The notes under the pieces were generated by a model. That model was not told the DNA's origin, made no database searches, and saw only the letters and a program-made list of their open reading frames with translations. Below, one piece after another: positions 27,535 through 35,931 of a stretch of 64,000 bases of DNA. Within the stretch, counting starts at the first letter, position 1. Every line of letters starts with the position of its first letter. The translations under genes were made by a program, and so were the position numbers. This stretch comes from Halotalea alkalilenta DSM 17697. GTDB taxonomy: Bacteria; Pseudomonadota; Gammaproteobacteria; Pseudomonadales; Halomonadaceae. The stretch lies in contig NZ_KK211226.1 of the NCBI RefSeq assembly GCF_000621205.1, positions 118,947 through 182,946 of the forward strand. The letters run 5' to 3'.

Positions 27535-28461
27535 CTAGAGCTTGCGCTCGAGCTCGGGCAGCAGCTCGAACAGGTCGCCGACCAGCCCATAGTCGGCTAC
27601 CTGGAAGATCGGCGCCTCTTCGTCCCGGTTGATCGCGACGATCACCTTCGCTCCCTGCATCCCGGCGAGATGCTGCATCGCACCGGAGATACCCACCGCG
27701 ATGTAGAGATCCGGCGCGACGATCTTGCCGGTCTGTCCGACCTGCAGCTCGTTGGATACATAGCCTGCATCGACCGCCGCGCGAGAGGCCCCGATCGCGG
27801 CGTCCAGCTTACCCGCCACTCCCTCGAGCAGGGAGAAGTTCTGCTTGCTGCCGAGCCCTCTGCCGCCGCTGACGACCACCCGCGCCGCGGTAAGCTCCGG
27901 ACGCTCGCTGGCCTCGCGATGGGACTCGACGAAACGCGCGCCGAGCGCCTCACCCTGCGCTTCAACGGTCTCGATCGGCGCCGGCGCCTGCTCTCCGACC
28001 GATTCGAAAGCAGTGGCGCGAATACTGAGCACCTTGAGCGGCGCGTCGCTTCTTACCGTGGCGACCAGCGCGCCGGCGTGGATCGGCCGCTTGAAGGTGG
28101 CGGGATCCACCACCTCGATGACCTCGGATATCTGCCCCACTCCGGCGAGCGCGGCAGCGCGCGGCAGCACGTCCTTGCCAAAGGTCGAGGCGGCGGCGAG
28201 CAGGTAGCCATAGCGCTTGGCATGTGCGGCGAGCAGCGTGGCGAGGGGTTCGGCGAGCTGATCCGCATAGCGCGCATCGTCGGCGACCAGCACCCGCGAC
28301 ACGCCGTCGAGCCGCGCGGCCTGAGCGGCGACTTCTTCGACCCGGTACCCCGCCACCAGCGCCTCGATCGGCGCACCGAGCTTGCGCGCCGCGGCGACCA
28401 CGCGCGCGCAGGCGGGGCTGATCCGCCCATCGTGGTGTTCGATCAGGATCAAGCTGCTCAT
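27535..28461 (-). CDS. etfA: Electron transfer flavoprotein alpha subunit
   Basis: 308-residue FAD-binding subunit of ETF, shuttling electrons from acyl-CoA and other dehydrogenases to ETF-QO. The N-terminal domain starts [24 protein letters not shown]. The C-terminal FAD domain shows [14 protein letters not shown], then [41 protein letters not shown] and [28 protein letters not shown], all characteristic. Start overlaps the etfB stop (ATGA, 28458-28461), so the two subunits are translationally coupled. Confidence 0.97.
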   Translation of the reverse strand: MSSLILIEHHDGRISPACARVVAAARKLGAPIEALVAGYRVEEVAAQAARLDGVSRVLVADDARYADQLAEPLATLLAAHAKRYGYLLAAASTFGKDVLPRAAALAGVGQISEVIEVVDPATFKRPIHAGALVATVRSDAPLKVLSIRATAFESVGEQAPAPIETVEAQGEALGARFVESHREASERPELTAARVVVSGGRGLGSKQNFSLLEGVAGKLDAAIGASRAAVDAGYVSNELQVGQTGKIVAPDLYIAVGISGAMQHLAGMQGAKVIVAINRDEEAPIFQVADYGLVGDLFELLPELERKL

Positions 28462-29210
28462 CGGATCACCTTCTCCACGTTACGCAGTTTGTCGATCAGG
28501 GCGTCGACCGAATCGAGGATCACCCCCCGCTGTCGGGGCGTCGGCGTCTCGACCGCGAGCACCTCGGTCTGCGCCGGCAGGTCGAGCGCCATCTCCTCGA
28601 GCGTGCGCCGCTCGATCGGCTTCTTCTTCGCCTTCATGATGTCCGGCAGCCGGGCGTAGCGCGGCTCGTTGAGCCTGAGATCCGCGGTGACCACCGCGGG
28701 CAGCGCGAGCTCCAGGGTGACCATGCCACCGTCGACCTCGCGGGTGACCCGCGCCTTTTCGCCTTCGAGCTCGACTGCGGATGCGAAGGTGGCCTGCGGC
28801 CAGCCGAGCAGCGCAGCGAGCATCTGACCGACCTGATTGTCGTCGGAATCGATCGCCTGCTTGCCGAGCAGCGCCAGTCCCGGGCGCTCTTCCTCGACGA
28901 CCCGGGTGAGCGTGCGCGCCACCGCCAGCGGCTCCAGCGCGCGCTCGGTCTCGATCAGCAGCGCTCGGTCGGCACCCACCGCCAGTGCCCCGCGCAGCTG
29001 CTCCTGGGCCGCGGCGGTGCCGATCGTCACCACCAGCACTTCACTCGCGAGCCCCCGCTCCTTGAGCCGAACCGCCTCCTCTAGCGCGATCTCGCAGAAC
29101 GGATTGATCGCCATCTTGACGCTGGTCGAATCGACGCCAGTGCCATCGGCCGTCGGCCTCACACGGACGTTGTGATCGATCACCCGCTTGATCGGCACGA
29201 CTATCTTCAT
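28458..29210 (-). CDS. etfB: Electron transfer flavoprotein beta subunit
   Basis: 250-residue AMP-binding ETF subunit. MKIVVPIKRVIDHNVRVRP and INPFCEIALEEAVRLKE open the protein; LLGKQAIDSDDNQVGQMLAALLGWPQATFAS and ALPAVVTADLRLNEPRYARLPDIMKAKKKPI are the family's conserved central and recognition-loop regions. The ATG at 29210 has AGGGGG upstream. A longer frame reaching 29357 would run through the parS palindrome and adds 49 unrelated residues, so it is rejected. First gene of the etfBA operon. Confidence 0.96.
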   Translation of the reverse strand: MKIVVPIKRVIDHNVRVRPTADGTGVDSTSVKMAINPFCEIALEEAVRLKERGLASEVLVVTIGTAAAQEQLRGALAVGADRALLIETERALEPLAVARTLTRVVEEERPGLALLGKQAIDSDDNQVGQMLAALLGWPQATFASAVELEGEKARVTREVDGGMVTLELALPAVVTADLRLNEPRYARLPDIMKAKKKPIERRTLEEMALDLPAQTEVLAVETPTPRQRGVILDSVDALIDKLRNVEKVIR

Positions 29211-29325
29211 GCGCGCATGCCCCCTTGGAACCCAATCGATGAAATCGTGCGCCGCGAACCCAGACGCGTGGGCGGACATTCTACGCGAGCCGGACGATCG
29301 AGGTCGAAGCCCCCGCCCGGGGCGA

Positions 29326-29353
29326 GCGCAAGGTTTCACGTGAAACCTTGCGC
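29326..29353. promoter_or_regulatory. parS: parS site 2, inside a 28-bp perfect palindrome
   Basis: The 14-base ParB core GTTTCACGTGAAAC is at 29333-29346. Symmetry extends outward through AAG/CTT and GCGC on each side, giving a perfect 28-bp inverted repeat centred between 29339 and 29340. It lies in the divergent region between etfB and the GudX-like gene. Confidence 0.9.
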
Positions 29354-29416
29354 GCACGACGATGGAGAGGCTCGACTTTTCGCTACTATGGCGATGAGAG
29401 AGGGCCGGGTAGTCTT

Positions 29417-29434
29417 TTGTACTATGTATGACAA
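29417..29434. promoter_or_regulatory. Operator-like site upstream of the GudX/Tct operon
   Basis: TTGTACTATGTATGACAA is an imperfect palindrome with TTGT/ACAA ends 18 bases apart. Its complement matches the perfect site at 35791-35808 at 16 of 18 positions. It lies 18 bases before the first start codon of the operon, the place for a repressor. The FadR-type regulator encoded at 39086 is the likely binder. Confidence 0.6.
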
Positions 29435-29452
29435 CATCAAAGGCTACCCCTC

Positions 29453-30790
29453 ATGCCCACCCGCGTCCCACTCATCACCTCGGTCGAGGTGATCCCCGTC
29501 GCCGGCCAGGACAGCATGCTGCTCAACGTCGGCGGTGCCCATGCCCCCTACTTCACTCGCAACCTGCTGTTGCTGCGCGACGATGCGGGCAACGTCGGCG
29601 TTGGCGAAGCCCCGGGAGGAGAGATCATCCAGCGCCAGTTGGAGAGCGCTCGACCGTGGCTGATCGATCAGCCGATCTCGCGACTGCATGGGCTGGTGGC
29701 GCGGCTCCATCGCCAGGGGCAGGCGGAGGATTTCGAGGCCTTCGGCAACGGTGCCTGGACCTTCGAGCTCAAGGTCAACGCGGTGGCCGCACTCGAGGCG
29801 GCGCTGCTCGACCTGCTGGGCAAGCATCTCGAGCTGCCGGTCTGCGAACTGCTCGGCGAGGGCCGCCAGCGCAGCGAGGTGGAGGTGCTCGGCTATCTGT
29901 TCTTCGTCGGCGACAAACGGCGCACCGACCTCGACTATCGCCATGCGCCGGGCGGCGGTGAGCGCAACGACTGGTTCGCCCTGCGCGATGCTCCCGCACT
30001 CGATCCGGCGTCGATCGTCGCCCAGGCCGAGGCCGCCCAGGCACGCTATGGCTTCCAGGACTTCAAACTCAAAGGTGGAGTGCTGGAGGGCGCGCGCGAG
30101 ATAGAAGCCGCACGCGCGCTGGCCGCGCGCTTTCCCGATGCGCGAATCACCCTCGACCCCAACGGCGCCTGGTCGCTGGCCGAGGCGATCGCCCTGTGTC
30201 GCGACCTGCACGGCGTGCTCGCCTATGCCGAGGACCCCTGCGGCGCCGAGCAGGGCTACTCCGGGCGCGAGATCCTCGCCGAGTTCAAGCGCGCCACTGG
30301 GCTACCGGTGGCGACCAACATGGTCGCCACCAACTGGCGCGAGATGACCCACGCGATGATGCTGCGCGCGGTCGACATCCCGCTCGCCGACCCCCACTTC
30401 TGGACCCTCTCCGGGGCGGTGCGGGTCTCCCAGCTGTGCCATGAGTGGGGAATGACCTGGGGTTCGCACTCCAACAACCATTTCGATGTGTCGCTGGCGA
30501 TGTTCGCCCAGGTCGGTGCCGCGGCGCTGGGCACCCCGACCGCTCTCGATACCCACTGGATCTGGCAGGACGGCCAGCGACTCAGCCGCGAACCGCATCG
30601 TATCGAACGAGGCAGGATCAAGGTCGACGACACGCCGGGTCTCGGGATCGAGCTCGACATGGACGAGGTGGAACGCGCCCATGCGCTCTACCGGCGCCTG
30701 CCTTCCTCGGCACGCAACGACGCCATGGCGATGCAGTACCTGATCCCCGACTGGCGCTTCGACCCCAAGCGTCCCGCACTGGTGCGCTGA
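29453..30790 (+). CDS. Glucarate dehydratase-related protein (GudX-like), enolase superfamily
   Basis: 445-residue aldarate dehydratase. The N-terminal capping domain reads [14 protein letters not shown] and [25 protein letters not shown], much like E. coli GudX. All active-site residues of the GudD family are in place at the E. coli positions: K205/K207 (FKLKGG), D235 (LDPNGAW), E260 (AEDPCG), N289 (VATNMVATN), D313 (LADPHFW) and H339 (WGSHSNNH). It should dehydrate D-glucarate and/or L-idarate to 5-keto-4-deoxyglucarate. First gene of an operon with a TctCBA transporter and a DlgD-like enzyme, preceded by an operator-like palindrome. Confidence 0.9.
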   Translation: MPTRVPLITSVEVIPVAGQDSMLLNVGGAHAPYFTRNLLLLRDDAGNVGVGEAPGGEIIQRQLESARPWLIDQPISRLHGLVARLHRQGQAEDFEAFGNGAWTFELKVNAVAALEAALLDLLGKHLELPVCELLGEGRQRSEVEVLGYLFFVGDKRRTDLDYRHAPGGGERNDWFALRDAPALDPASIVAQAEAAQARYGFQDFKLKGGVLEGAREIEAARALAARFPDARITLDPNGAWSLAEAIALCRDLHGVLAYAEDPCGAEQGYSGREILAEFKRATGLPVATNMVATNWREMTHAMMLRAVDIPLADPHFWTLSGAVRVSQLCHEWGMTWGSHSNNHFDVSLAMFAQVGAAALGTPTALDTHWIWQDGQRLSREPHRIERGRIKVDDTPGLGIELDMDEVERAHALYRRLPSSARNDAMAMQYLIPDWRFDPKRPALVR

Positions 30791-30882
30791 GCCGCCACAA
30801 CTTCGACCACCCGTTCGACGAGCCGCTGCCTCCCGCCCACCGGGCGCAAAGGCCGGCCTGAGCGTTCAATGAGGAAAGCAAG

Positions 30883-31827
30883 ATGATCGATGTCGCCCGC
30901 CTTCGAAGGCTGCTGCTGCTCGCCTTGCTGGGCTGCGCCTCGCCGGCCTTGGCCTATCCCGACCGTAACCTGGACATCATCGTTCCGTTCTCCGCCGGCG
31001 GCGGCAACGACGTGTTCATCCGTGCCTTGCAGCCGGCCCTGGAGCGAGAACTGGGCACCCACCTGGTGGTACGCAACCTCGCCGGCGGCGGCGGCGCGGT
31101 GGGACTGACCCATGTCGCCCGGCTGCCCGCCGATGGCTACACCCTGGCGGTGGTCAGCGACGGCCTGCTGACCCAGGTGGCGATGGGCAACGTCGACTTC
31201 GTCCCCGAGGATTTCGACTTCGTCGCCAAGATCCTCGAGGAGCCCTATCTGCTCGCCGTCAGCCGGGACTCTCCGTACCCCGATCTCGCCACGATGATCG
31301 AGGATGCCCGAGGCGGCAAGCGGATCAAGATCGGCGTCTCGGGGGTCGGCTCGTCCGCCTACCTCACCGCCGGCGCGATCGGCGATGCACTGGGCATCGA
31401 TCCGATCCTGATCCCCTTCGACGGCGGCACCGAGACCGTTTCAGCGGTGATGGGTGGTCACATCGACGCGGTGGTGCTCGGCGGTGCGGAGCTGCGCTCG
31501 GCGCTCTCCTCCCAACGGGTGCGGGCCCTGGCGACGAGTTACCCCGAGCGCAGTGCGAGCCTGCCCGAGGTGGCGACCTTCATCGAGCAGGGGATCGACT
31601 ACCAGACGTCTGTGTTCCGCGGCCTCGCCGCTCCCAAAGGGCTCGAGGACAGCCACCGCGCCCGCTTGGTGGAGGCGCTGCAGCGTGCGACCGAAGACGC
31701 CGGCTTCCATACCACCATCGGCCATCTCGGCACCGACCTCGCGCCGCTCTATGGCGAGGAGCTGGACGAGTTCGTGCTCACCCTCGCCGAGCGAATGAAC
31801 CAGCAGGCCGAGCAGCTCACTCAATGA
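30883..31827 (+). CDS. Tripartite tricarboxylate transporter substrate-binding protein (TctC/Bug), copy 1
   Basis: 314-residue periplasmic binding protein. A signal peptide of about 24 residues (LLLLALLGCASPALA) precedes YPDRNLDIIVPFSAGGGNDVFIRAL, the diagnostic Bug/TctC start that binds a carboxylate. VVRNLAGGGGAVGLTHVARLPADGYTL is the second family block. The Cys at residue 18 lies within the signal and is not in a convincing lipobox. A strong GAGGAAAG precedes the ATG. Operon position between a glucarate dehydratase-like gene and TctB/TctA suggests an aldarate or related sugar acid as ligand. Confidence 0.92.
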   Translation: MIDVARLRRLLLLALLGCASPALAYPDRNLDIIVPFSAGGGNDVFIRALQPALERELGTHLVVRNLAGGGGAVGLTHVARLPADGYTLAVVSDGLLTQVAMGNVDFVPEDFDFVAKILEEPYLLAVSRDSPYPDLATMIEDARGGKRIKIGVSGVGSSAYLTAGAIGDALGIDPILIPFDGGTETVSAVMGGHIDAVVLGGAELRSALSSQRVRALATSYPERSASLPEVATFIEQGIDYQTSVFRGLAAPKGLEDSHRARLVEALQRATEDAGFHTTIGHLGTDLAPLYGEELDEFVLTLAERMNQQAEQLTQ

Positions 31828-31846
31828 CCGTTTTTGGAGATCGACG

Positions 31847-32347
31847 ATGAACGGATCGACCGGCTCGATCGCATTCAACGCGCTGCTGCTGCTCGGCGCG
31901 CTGGCGGCCTTCTTCGCCGCCTCCGCGCTACCCAGCGGTAATGCGCCGGAAACCCTGCCTCCCGCAGCGCTGCCCCAAGCGGTCGCGGTGCTGGTCGGCG
32001 CACTCGCGGCGCTGTGCCTGGTACGCGAGCTGCGCGCCTGGCGCTATCGCCGCGCGGCCACCAAGGTCGCGGGACGCCGCAGCGCGACCGCGGGTGTTGC
32101 GCTGGTGGCGCTGATGGCGGCCTACGCGGCGGCGTTCGAGCCGCTTGGCTACCTGCTCAGCACCATGGGCTTCATCGTCGCCTGCGTGGTGATGCTGGGA
32201 TTCGCCAGCCGCGCGCGCAACGACGACGAGGCGATTTTCTCCACCCGCAGCCTGGTGACGCTGGCGATCATCGCGATCGGGGTACCGGTCGCGGTCTATT
32301 GCGCTTTCACCTGGGGCTTCGAAGTCCCGCTGCCGACGCTACGCTGA
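31847..32347 (+). CDS. Tripartite tricarboxylate transporter TctB, copy 1
   Basis: 166-residue small membrane subunit with four hydrophobic segments (LLLLGALAAFFAASAL, QAVAVLVGALAALCLV, TAGVALVALMAAYAAAF with GYLLSTMGFIVACVVMLGF, and LVTLAIIAIGVPVAVYCAF). FEPLGYLLSTMGFIVAC is typical of TctB. GGAGA precedes the ATG. It lies 19 bases after tctC and 15 before tctA, in one operon. Confidence 0.9.
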   Translation: MNGSTGSIAFNALLLLGALAAFFAASALPSGNAPETLPPAALPQAVAVLVGALAALCLVRELRAWRYRRAATKVAGRRSATAGVALVALMAAYAAAFEPLGYLLSTMGFIVACVVMLGFASRARNDDEAIFSTRSLVTLAIIAIGVPVAVYCAFTWGFEVPLPTLR

Positions 32348-32362
32348 TACCGGAGCCTCAAG

Positions 32363-33856
32363 ATGATCGAGAACTACCTCAATGGGCTGAGCATGATCAG
32401 CGACTGGGGCGTACTGCTGGCGATCGCCGCCGGTACGCTGCTTGGCGTGGTGATCGGTGCGCTGCCAGGACTGACCTCGGCGATGGCGGTGGCGCTGCTG
32501 CTGCCGCTCACCTTCGGCATGCCGGCGGTGATGGGCGTCGGCATGCTGCTCGGCGTGCTCTGTGGCGCCGGCGCCGGTGGCGCGATCCCCTCGATACTGC
32601 TCAACATCCCGGGCTCTCCCGCCTCGGTGGCGACCTCGCTCGACGGCTTCCCGATGGCGCGCAACGGAGAGGCGGGGCGGGCGCTCGGCATCGCCATCGT
32701 CGCCTCGTTCGTCGGCGGCATTGTCAGCGCAATACTGCTCAGCATGCTGGCGCCGCCGATCGCCGAGTTCGCGCTGCGCTTCGGCCCGGCCGAATACTTC
32801 GCGCTGAGCGTTTTCGGCCTGGTGATCATCGCCTCGGTCGCCAGCCAGTCGATGATCAAGGGGCTGATCGCGGGACTGCTCGGGCTGTTCGCCGCCACCG
32901 TGGGGATGGACCCGATCACCGGCGTCGCCCGCTTCACCTTCGGCGAGCTGTCGCTGCTCACCGGCATCAGCCTGCTGCCCGCGCTGATCGGGCTGTTCGC
33001 GGTATCGCAGCTGATCAAGGATGCGATCGACTATGCCAACGTAGGCAGCCGCCACGATGCGCCGATCGATGCGCTGCAGATCCGCACCGCGCGCCCCCGC
33101 TGGCGCGATACCTTCAGCCACTGGCGCGCGCTGCTCTCCGGGGTCGGGGTCGGTTCGGTGATCGGGCCGGTGCCAGGCGCGGGGGCCAGCATCGCCAGCC
33201 TGATCTCCTACGATCAGGCCAAGCGCTGGTCGAAGACCCCAGAGCGCTTCGGCAGCGGCAATCCTGAAGGCGTGGTCGCCACCGAGAGCTCCAACAACGC
33301 GATGATCGGCGGTTCGCTGATTCCGACCCTGGCGCTGGGCGTGCCGGGCGAAGCGGCCACCGCGGTGCTGCTGGGTGGGCTGCTGATCCAGGGCATCACC
33401 CCGGGGCCCGCGCTGTTCGCCGATCCGAGCGGCACCATCTATGGGATATTCCTCGCCTACCTGGTCGCGAACATATTCATGCTGCTGGTGATGTGGCTGG
33501 GTATCCGCTACTTCGTGCGCATCCTCGCGGTACCACGCAAGCTGCTGCTCGCCACCGTCACCACCTTCTGCTTCATCGGGGTGTACGGCGTCGCCGGCGA
33601 TATCTTCGACATCTGGCTGATGCTCGGCTTCGGCGTACTAGGCTACTTCCTCAACCGCTACGGCTTCGGCACCGCGCCGCTGGTGCTCGGCCTGATCCTC
33701 GGGCCGATCGCCGAAGCCAACCTGCGCCGCGGCCTGCTGATCTTCGAAGGCGACTGGAGCCCGTTCCTGACTCGCCCGATCAGCGCCACCTTCCTGTGCC
33801 TGGCGATCCTGCTGCTCACGCTCACCCTGTGGCAGAACCTGAGGAGCAGGGCATGA
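32363..33856 (+). CDS. Tripartite tricarboxylate transporter TctA, copy 1
   Basis: 497-residue large permease subunit with about twelve transmembrane helices. The family repeats are clear: GVVIGALPGLTSAMAVALLLP and, in the second half, GPVPGAGASIASLISYDQAK; GGAIPSILLNIPGSPASVAT and the ESSNNAMIGGSLIPTLALGVPGEAATAVLLG block are diagnostic. The stop overlaps the DlgD-like start (ATGA, 33853). Uses the ion gradient to import the ligand delivered by TctC. Confidence 0.95.
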   Translation: MIENYLNGLSMISDWGVLLAIAAGTLLGVVIGALPGLTSAMAVALLLPLTFGMPAVMGVGMLLGVLCGAGAGGAIPSILLNIPGSPASVATSLDGFPMARNGEAGRALGIAIVASFVGGIVSAILLSMLAPPIAEFALRFGPAEYFALSVFGLVIIASVASQSMIKGLIAGLLGLFAATVGMDPITGVARFTFGELSLLTGISLLPALIGLFAVSQLIKDAIDYANVGSRHDAPIDALQIRTARPRWRDTFSHWRALLSGVGVGSVIGPVPGAGASIASLISYDQAKRWSKTPERFGSGNPEGVVATESSNNAMIGGSLIPTLALGVPGEAATAVLLGGLLIQGITPGPALFADPSGTIYGIFLAYLVANIFMLLVMWLGIRYFVRILAVPRKLLLATVTTFCFIGVYGVAGDIFDIWLMLGFGVLGYFLNRYGFGTAPLVLGLILGPIAEANLRRGLLIFEGDWSPFLTRPISATFLCLAILLLTLTLWQNLRSRA

Positions 33857-34866
33857 TCGAGATCGCCCTCGAGCAGCTGCGAGCCACCCTCGAGCGGGCC
33901 TTGCTGCGCGCCGGCGTCCCGGCGCCCGTGGCCTCGATCTGCGCTCGCGTGCATAGCGAAAGCACCCGCGACGGCGTCGCCTCCCATGGCATAGGGCGAA
34001 TTCCACGCTTGATCGAGTTCATCCAGCGCGGCTGGGTCGATCCCAAGGCGAAGCCGAGCCTGGTACAGGCGCTATCGACCATTGAAGTCTACGACGCCGG
34101 CTTCGGCCTCGGTGTACCCAACGCGCTGTTCGCGACCGAGCGCGCGATGGCGCTCGCCACCGCGCATGGCCTCGGCATCGTCGCGCTGCGCGATACCACT
34201 CACTGGATGCGCGGCGGAAGCTACGCCTGGCATGCGGTGGAGCGGGGCTTCGCTGCGATCATGTGGACCAACACCGAATCGGTGATGCCCGCCTGGGGCG
34301 CCAAGGATCCATGCATCGGCAACAATCCGCTGGTGATGGGCGTGCCACGCTCGAACGGGCCGTCGCTGGTGCTCGATATGGCGCAGTCGCAATTCTCCTA
34401 TGGCGCCCTCGATCGCGCCGCCGCGGCGGGAGAGCAGCTTTCGGTCGATGGTGGCTTCGATGCAACGGGGCGGCCGAGCCGCGATCCCGAAGCGATCCTC
34501 GCCACCCGGCGCCTGCTGCCCGCTGGCCACTGGAAAGGCTCGGGCCTCGCGATCCTGCTCGATGCGCTTGGCGCAATGCTCGCCCAAGGCCGCCCCAGCC
34601 ACCGGATCGATTCGATCGAGCGCGGCAGCAGCAGCGGCTGTTGCCAAGTATTCATGCTGTTCGACCCGACCCATCTCGGCGGGCGTGACGCCTGCGAAGC
34701 GATCGCCGACGGCATCGCCGCCCATATCGACGCCAGCGCCGCGCTCGACCCCCAACGCCCGCCCCGCACCCCCGGCGCCGGCTCGCGCCGGGATGCGGGA
34801 ACTACCCATGTAGCGGTGGATGAGTCGCTATGGCGGGAGATAAAGCGGCTCGCCGCTGGTACTTAG
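33853..34866 (+). CDS. dlgD: Ldh-family oxidoreductase, 3-dehydro-L-gulonate 2-dehydrogenase-like (DlgD/YiaK)
   Basis: 337-residue NAD(P)H-dependent enzyme of the malate/L-lactate dehydrogenase superfamily (not LDH-fold). SHGIGRIPRLIEFIQRG holds the catalytic His, and LGIVALRDTTHWMRGGSYAWHAVERGFAAIMWTN with VMPAWGAKDPCIGNNPLVMGVP closely follow E. coli YiaK, as do VLDMAQSQFSYGAL and LPAGHWKGSGLAILLD. YiaK reduces 2,3-diketo-L-gulonate to 3-keto-L-gulonate. Here it is translationally coupled to tctA in an aldarate operon without other ascorbate-pathway genes, so the substrate may differ. Last gene before the repeat mosaic. Confidence 0.85.
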   Translation: MIEIALEQLRATLERALLRAGVPAPVASICARVHSESTRDGVASHGIGRIPRLIEFIQRGWVDPKAKPSLVQALSTIEVYDAGFGLGVPNALFATERAMALATAHGLGIVALRDTTHWMRGGSYAWHAVERGFAAIMWTNTESVMPAWGAKDPCIGNNPLVMGVPRSNGPSLVLDMAQSQFSYGALDRAAAAGEQLSVDGGFDATGRPSRDPEAILATRRLLPAGHWKGSGLAILLDALGAMLAQGRPSHRIDSIERGSSSGCCQVFMLFDPTHLGGRDACEAIADGIAAHIDASAALDPQRPPRTPGAGSRRDAGTTHVAVDESLWREIKRLAAGT

Positions 34867-34880
34867 CATTCATTTCACTC

Positions 34881-35732
34881 CCCGTTCGTCCCGAGCGGCG
34901 CCCACGCGTCAAGATCGAGCACCAGCTCGGCAACGGGGGCGTCAGTCGAGGGATCGAGCGGCCCAATAAGCCCGTTCGTCCCGAGCGGCGCCCACGCGCC
35001 AAGATCGAGCACCGGCTCGGCAACGGGGGCGCCAGTCGAGGGATCGAACGGCGGCGGTGAGGCCGTGGTTCGAGATACTTCCGAGCATCCTGAGCGAGCG
35101 AAGCGAGCCGAAGGGCACGAGCGGTATCGAAGCGTCCTCGGGCGCTAGCCGCAATCGGCCCAACAAGCCCGTTCGTCCCGAGCGGCGCCCACGCGCCAAG
35201 ATCGAATCTCGGCTCGGCAACGGGGGCGCCAGTCGAGGGATCGTGCGGCGGCGGTAAGGCCGTGGTTCGACCGCCCTCGTTCCTCGGGCGCTATCCGAGC
35301 ATCCTGAGCGAGCGAAGCGAGTCGAAGGGCACGAGCGGATGTCAGGACGTTCTCGCTCCTCACCACCAACGGGTCAACAAACCCGTTCGTCCCGAGCGGC
35401 GCCCACGCGCCAAGATCGAGCACCAGCTCGGCAACGGGGGCGCCTGTCGAGGGATCGAGCGGCGGCGGTGAGGCCGTGGTTCGACAGCCCTCGTTCCTCG
35501 GGCGCTCACCACGAGCGGGGGTGGCTAGTTCGTTTCTCACTGGCTATCCGAGCATCCTGAGCGAGCGAAGCGAGCCGAAGGGCACGAGCGGTATCGAAGC
35601 GTCCTCGGGCGCTAGCCGCAATCGGCCCAACAAGCCCGTTCGTCCCGAGCGGCGCCGATACGCGCTGGGATCGAATCTCGGCTCGGCAACGGGGGCGCCT
35701 GTCGAGGGATCGTGCGGCGGCGCTGGGTCGAG
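34881..35732. repeat. Mosaic array of two intergenic repeat families
   Basis: About 850 bases built from two units. Unit A (about 85-100 bp) begins CCCGTTCGTCCCGAGCGGCG and continues with CAAGATCGA, GCTCGGCAACGGGGGCG and GTCGAGGGATCG; copies start at 34881, 34971, 35168, 35382 and 35635, the last diverged. Unit B begins CCGAGCATCCTGAGCGAGCG and runs through GAAGGGCACGAGCGG; copies are at 35081, 35295 and 35548. A short CCCTCGTTCCTCGGGCGCT joiner occurs twice (near 35274 and 35488). Bases 35081-35189 and 35548-35656 are identical over 109 bp. Open frames here translate repeats and are not genes. No transposase or CRISPR-like regular spacing is seen. Confidence 0.9.
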
Positions 35733-35790
35733 TATTTCGTCTTATCTTGACCTTCGTCCTATGTGAGAGCGGATATCGCGATGATACTTT

Positions 35791-35808
35791 TTGTCATACA
35801 TATGACAA
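35791..35808. promoter_or_regulatory. Palindromic operator upstream of the second Tct operon
   Basis: TTGTCATACATATGACAA is a near-perfect palindrome (8-bp arms TTGTCATA/TATGACAA, 2-base centre), 123 bases before tctC copy 2. The TTGT...ACAA form fits FadR-subfamily GntR repressors of sugar-acid genes; the regulator at 39086 ends this operon and is the likely binder. Confidence 0.7.
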
Positions 35809-35931
35809 CACACTTACAGGTTGAAAGGAGTCATTCACCCGCCAGACATCACTCTCGATCGAAGGGTTACGCCAAGGGACAGCGCTGGAATTTCGGTGAC
35901 ACGAGCATTCATCCGATGAAGAGGAACAGCA

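Noticed and set aside
34881..35732. Possible CRISPR array
   Set aside because: Units are 85-100 bp, unevenly spaced, of two families, and without unique spacers or cas genes.
34830..35766. Several short frames reading NKPVRPERRPRAKIE-like or PSILSERSE-like peptides
   Set aside because: They translate the intergenic repeat units on either strand and recur only because the DNA repeats; not genes.
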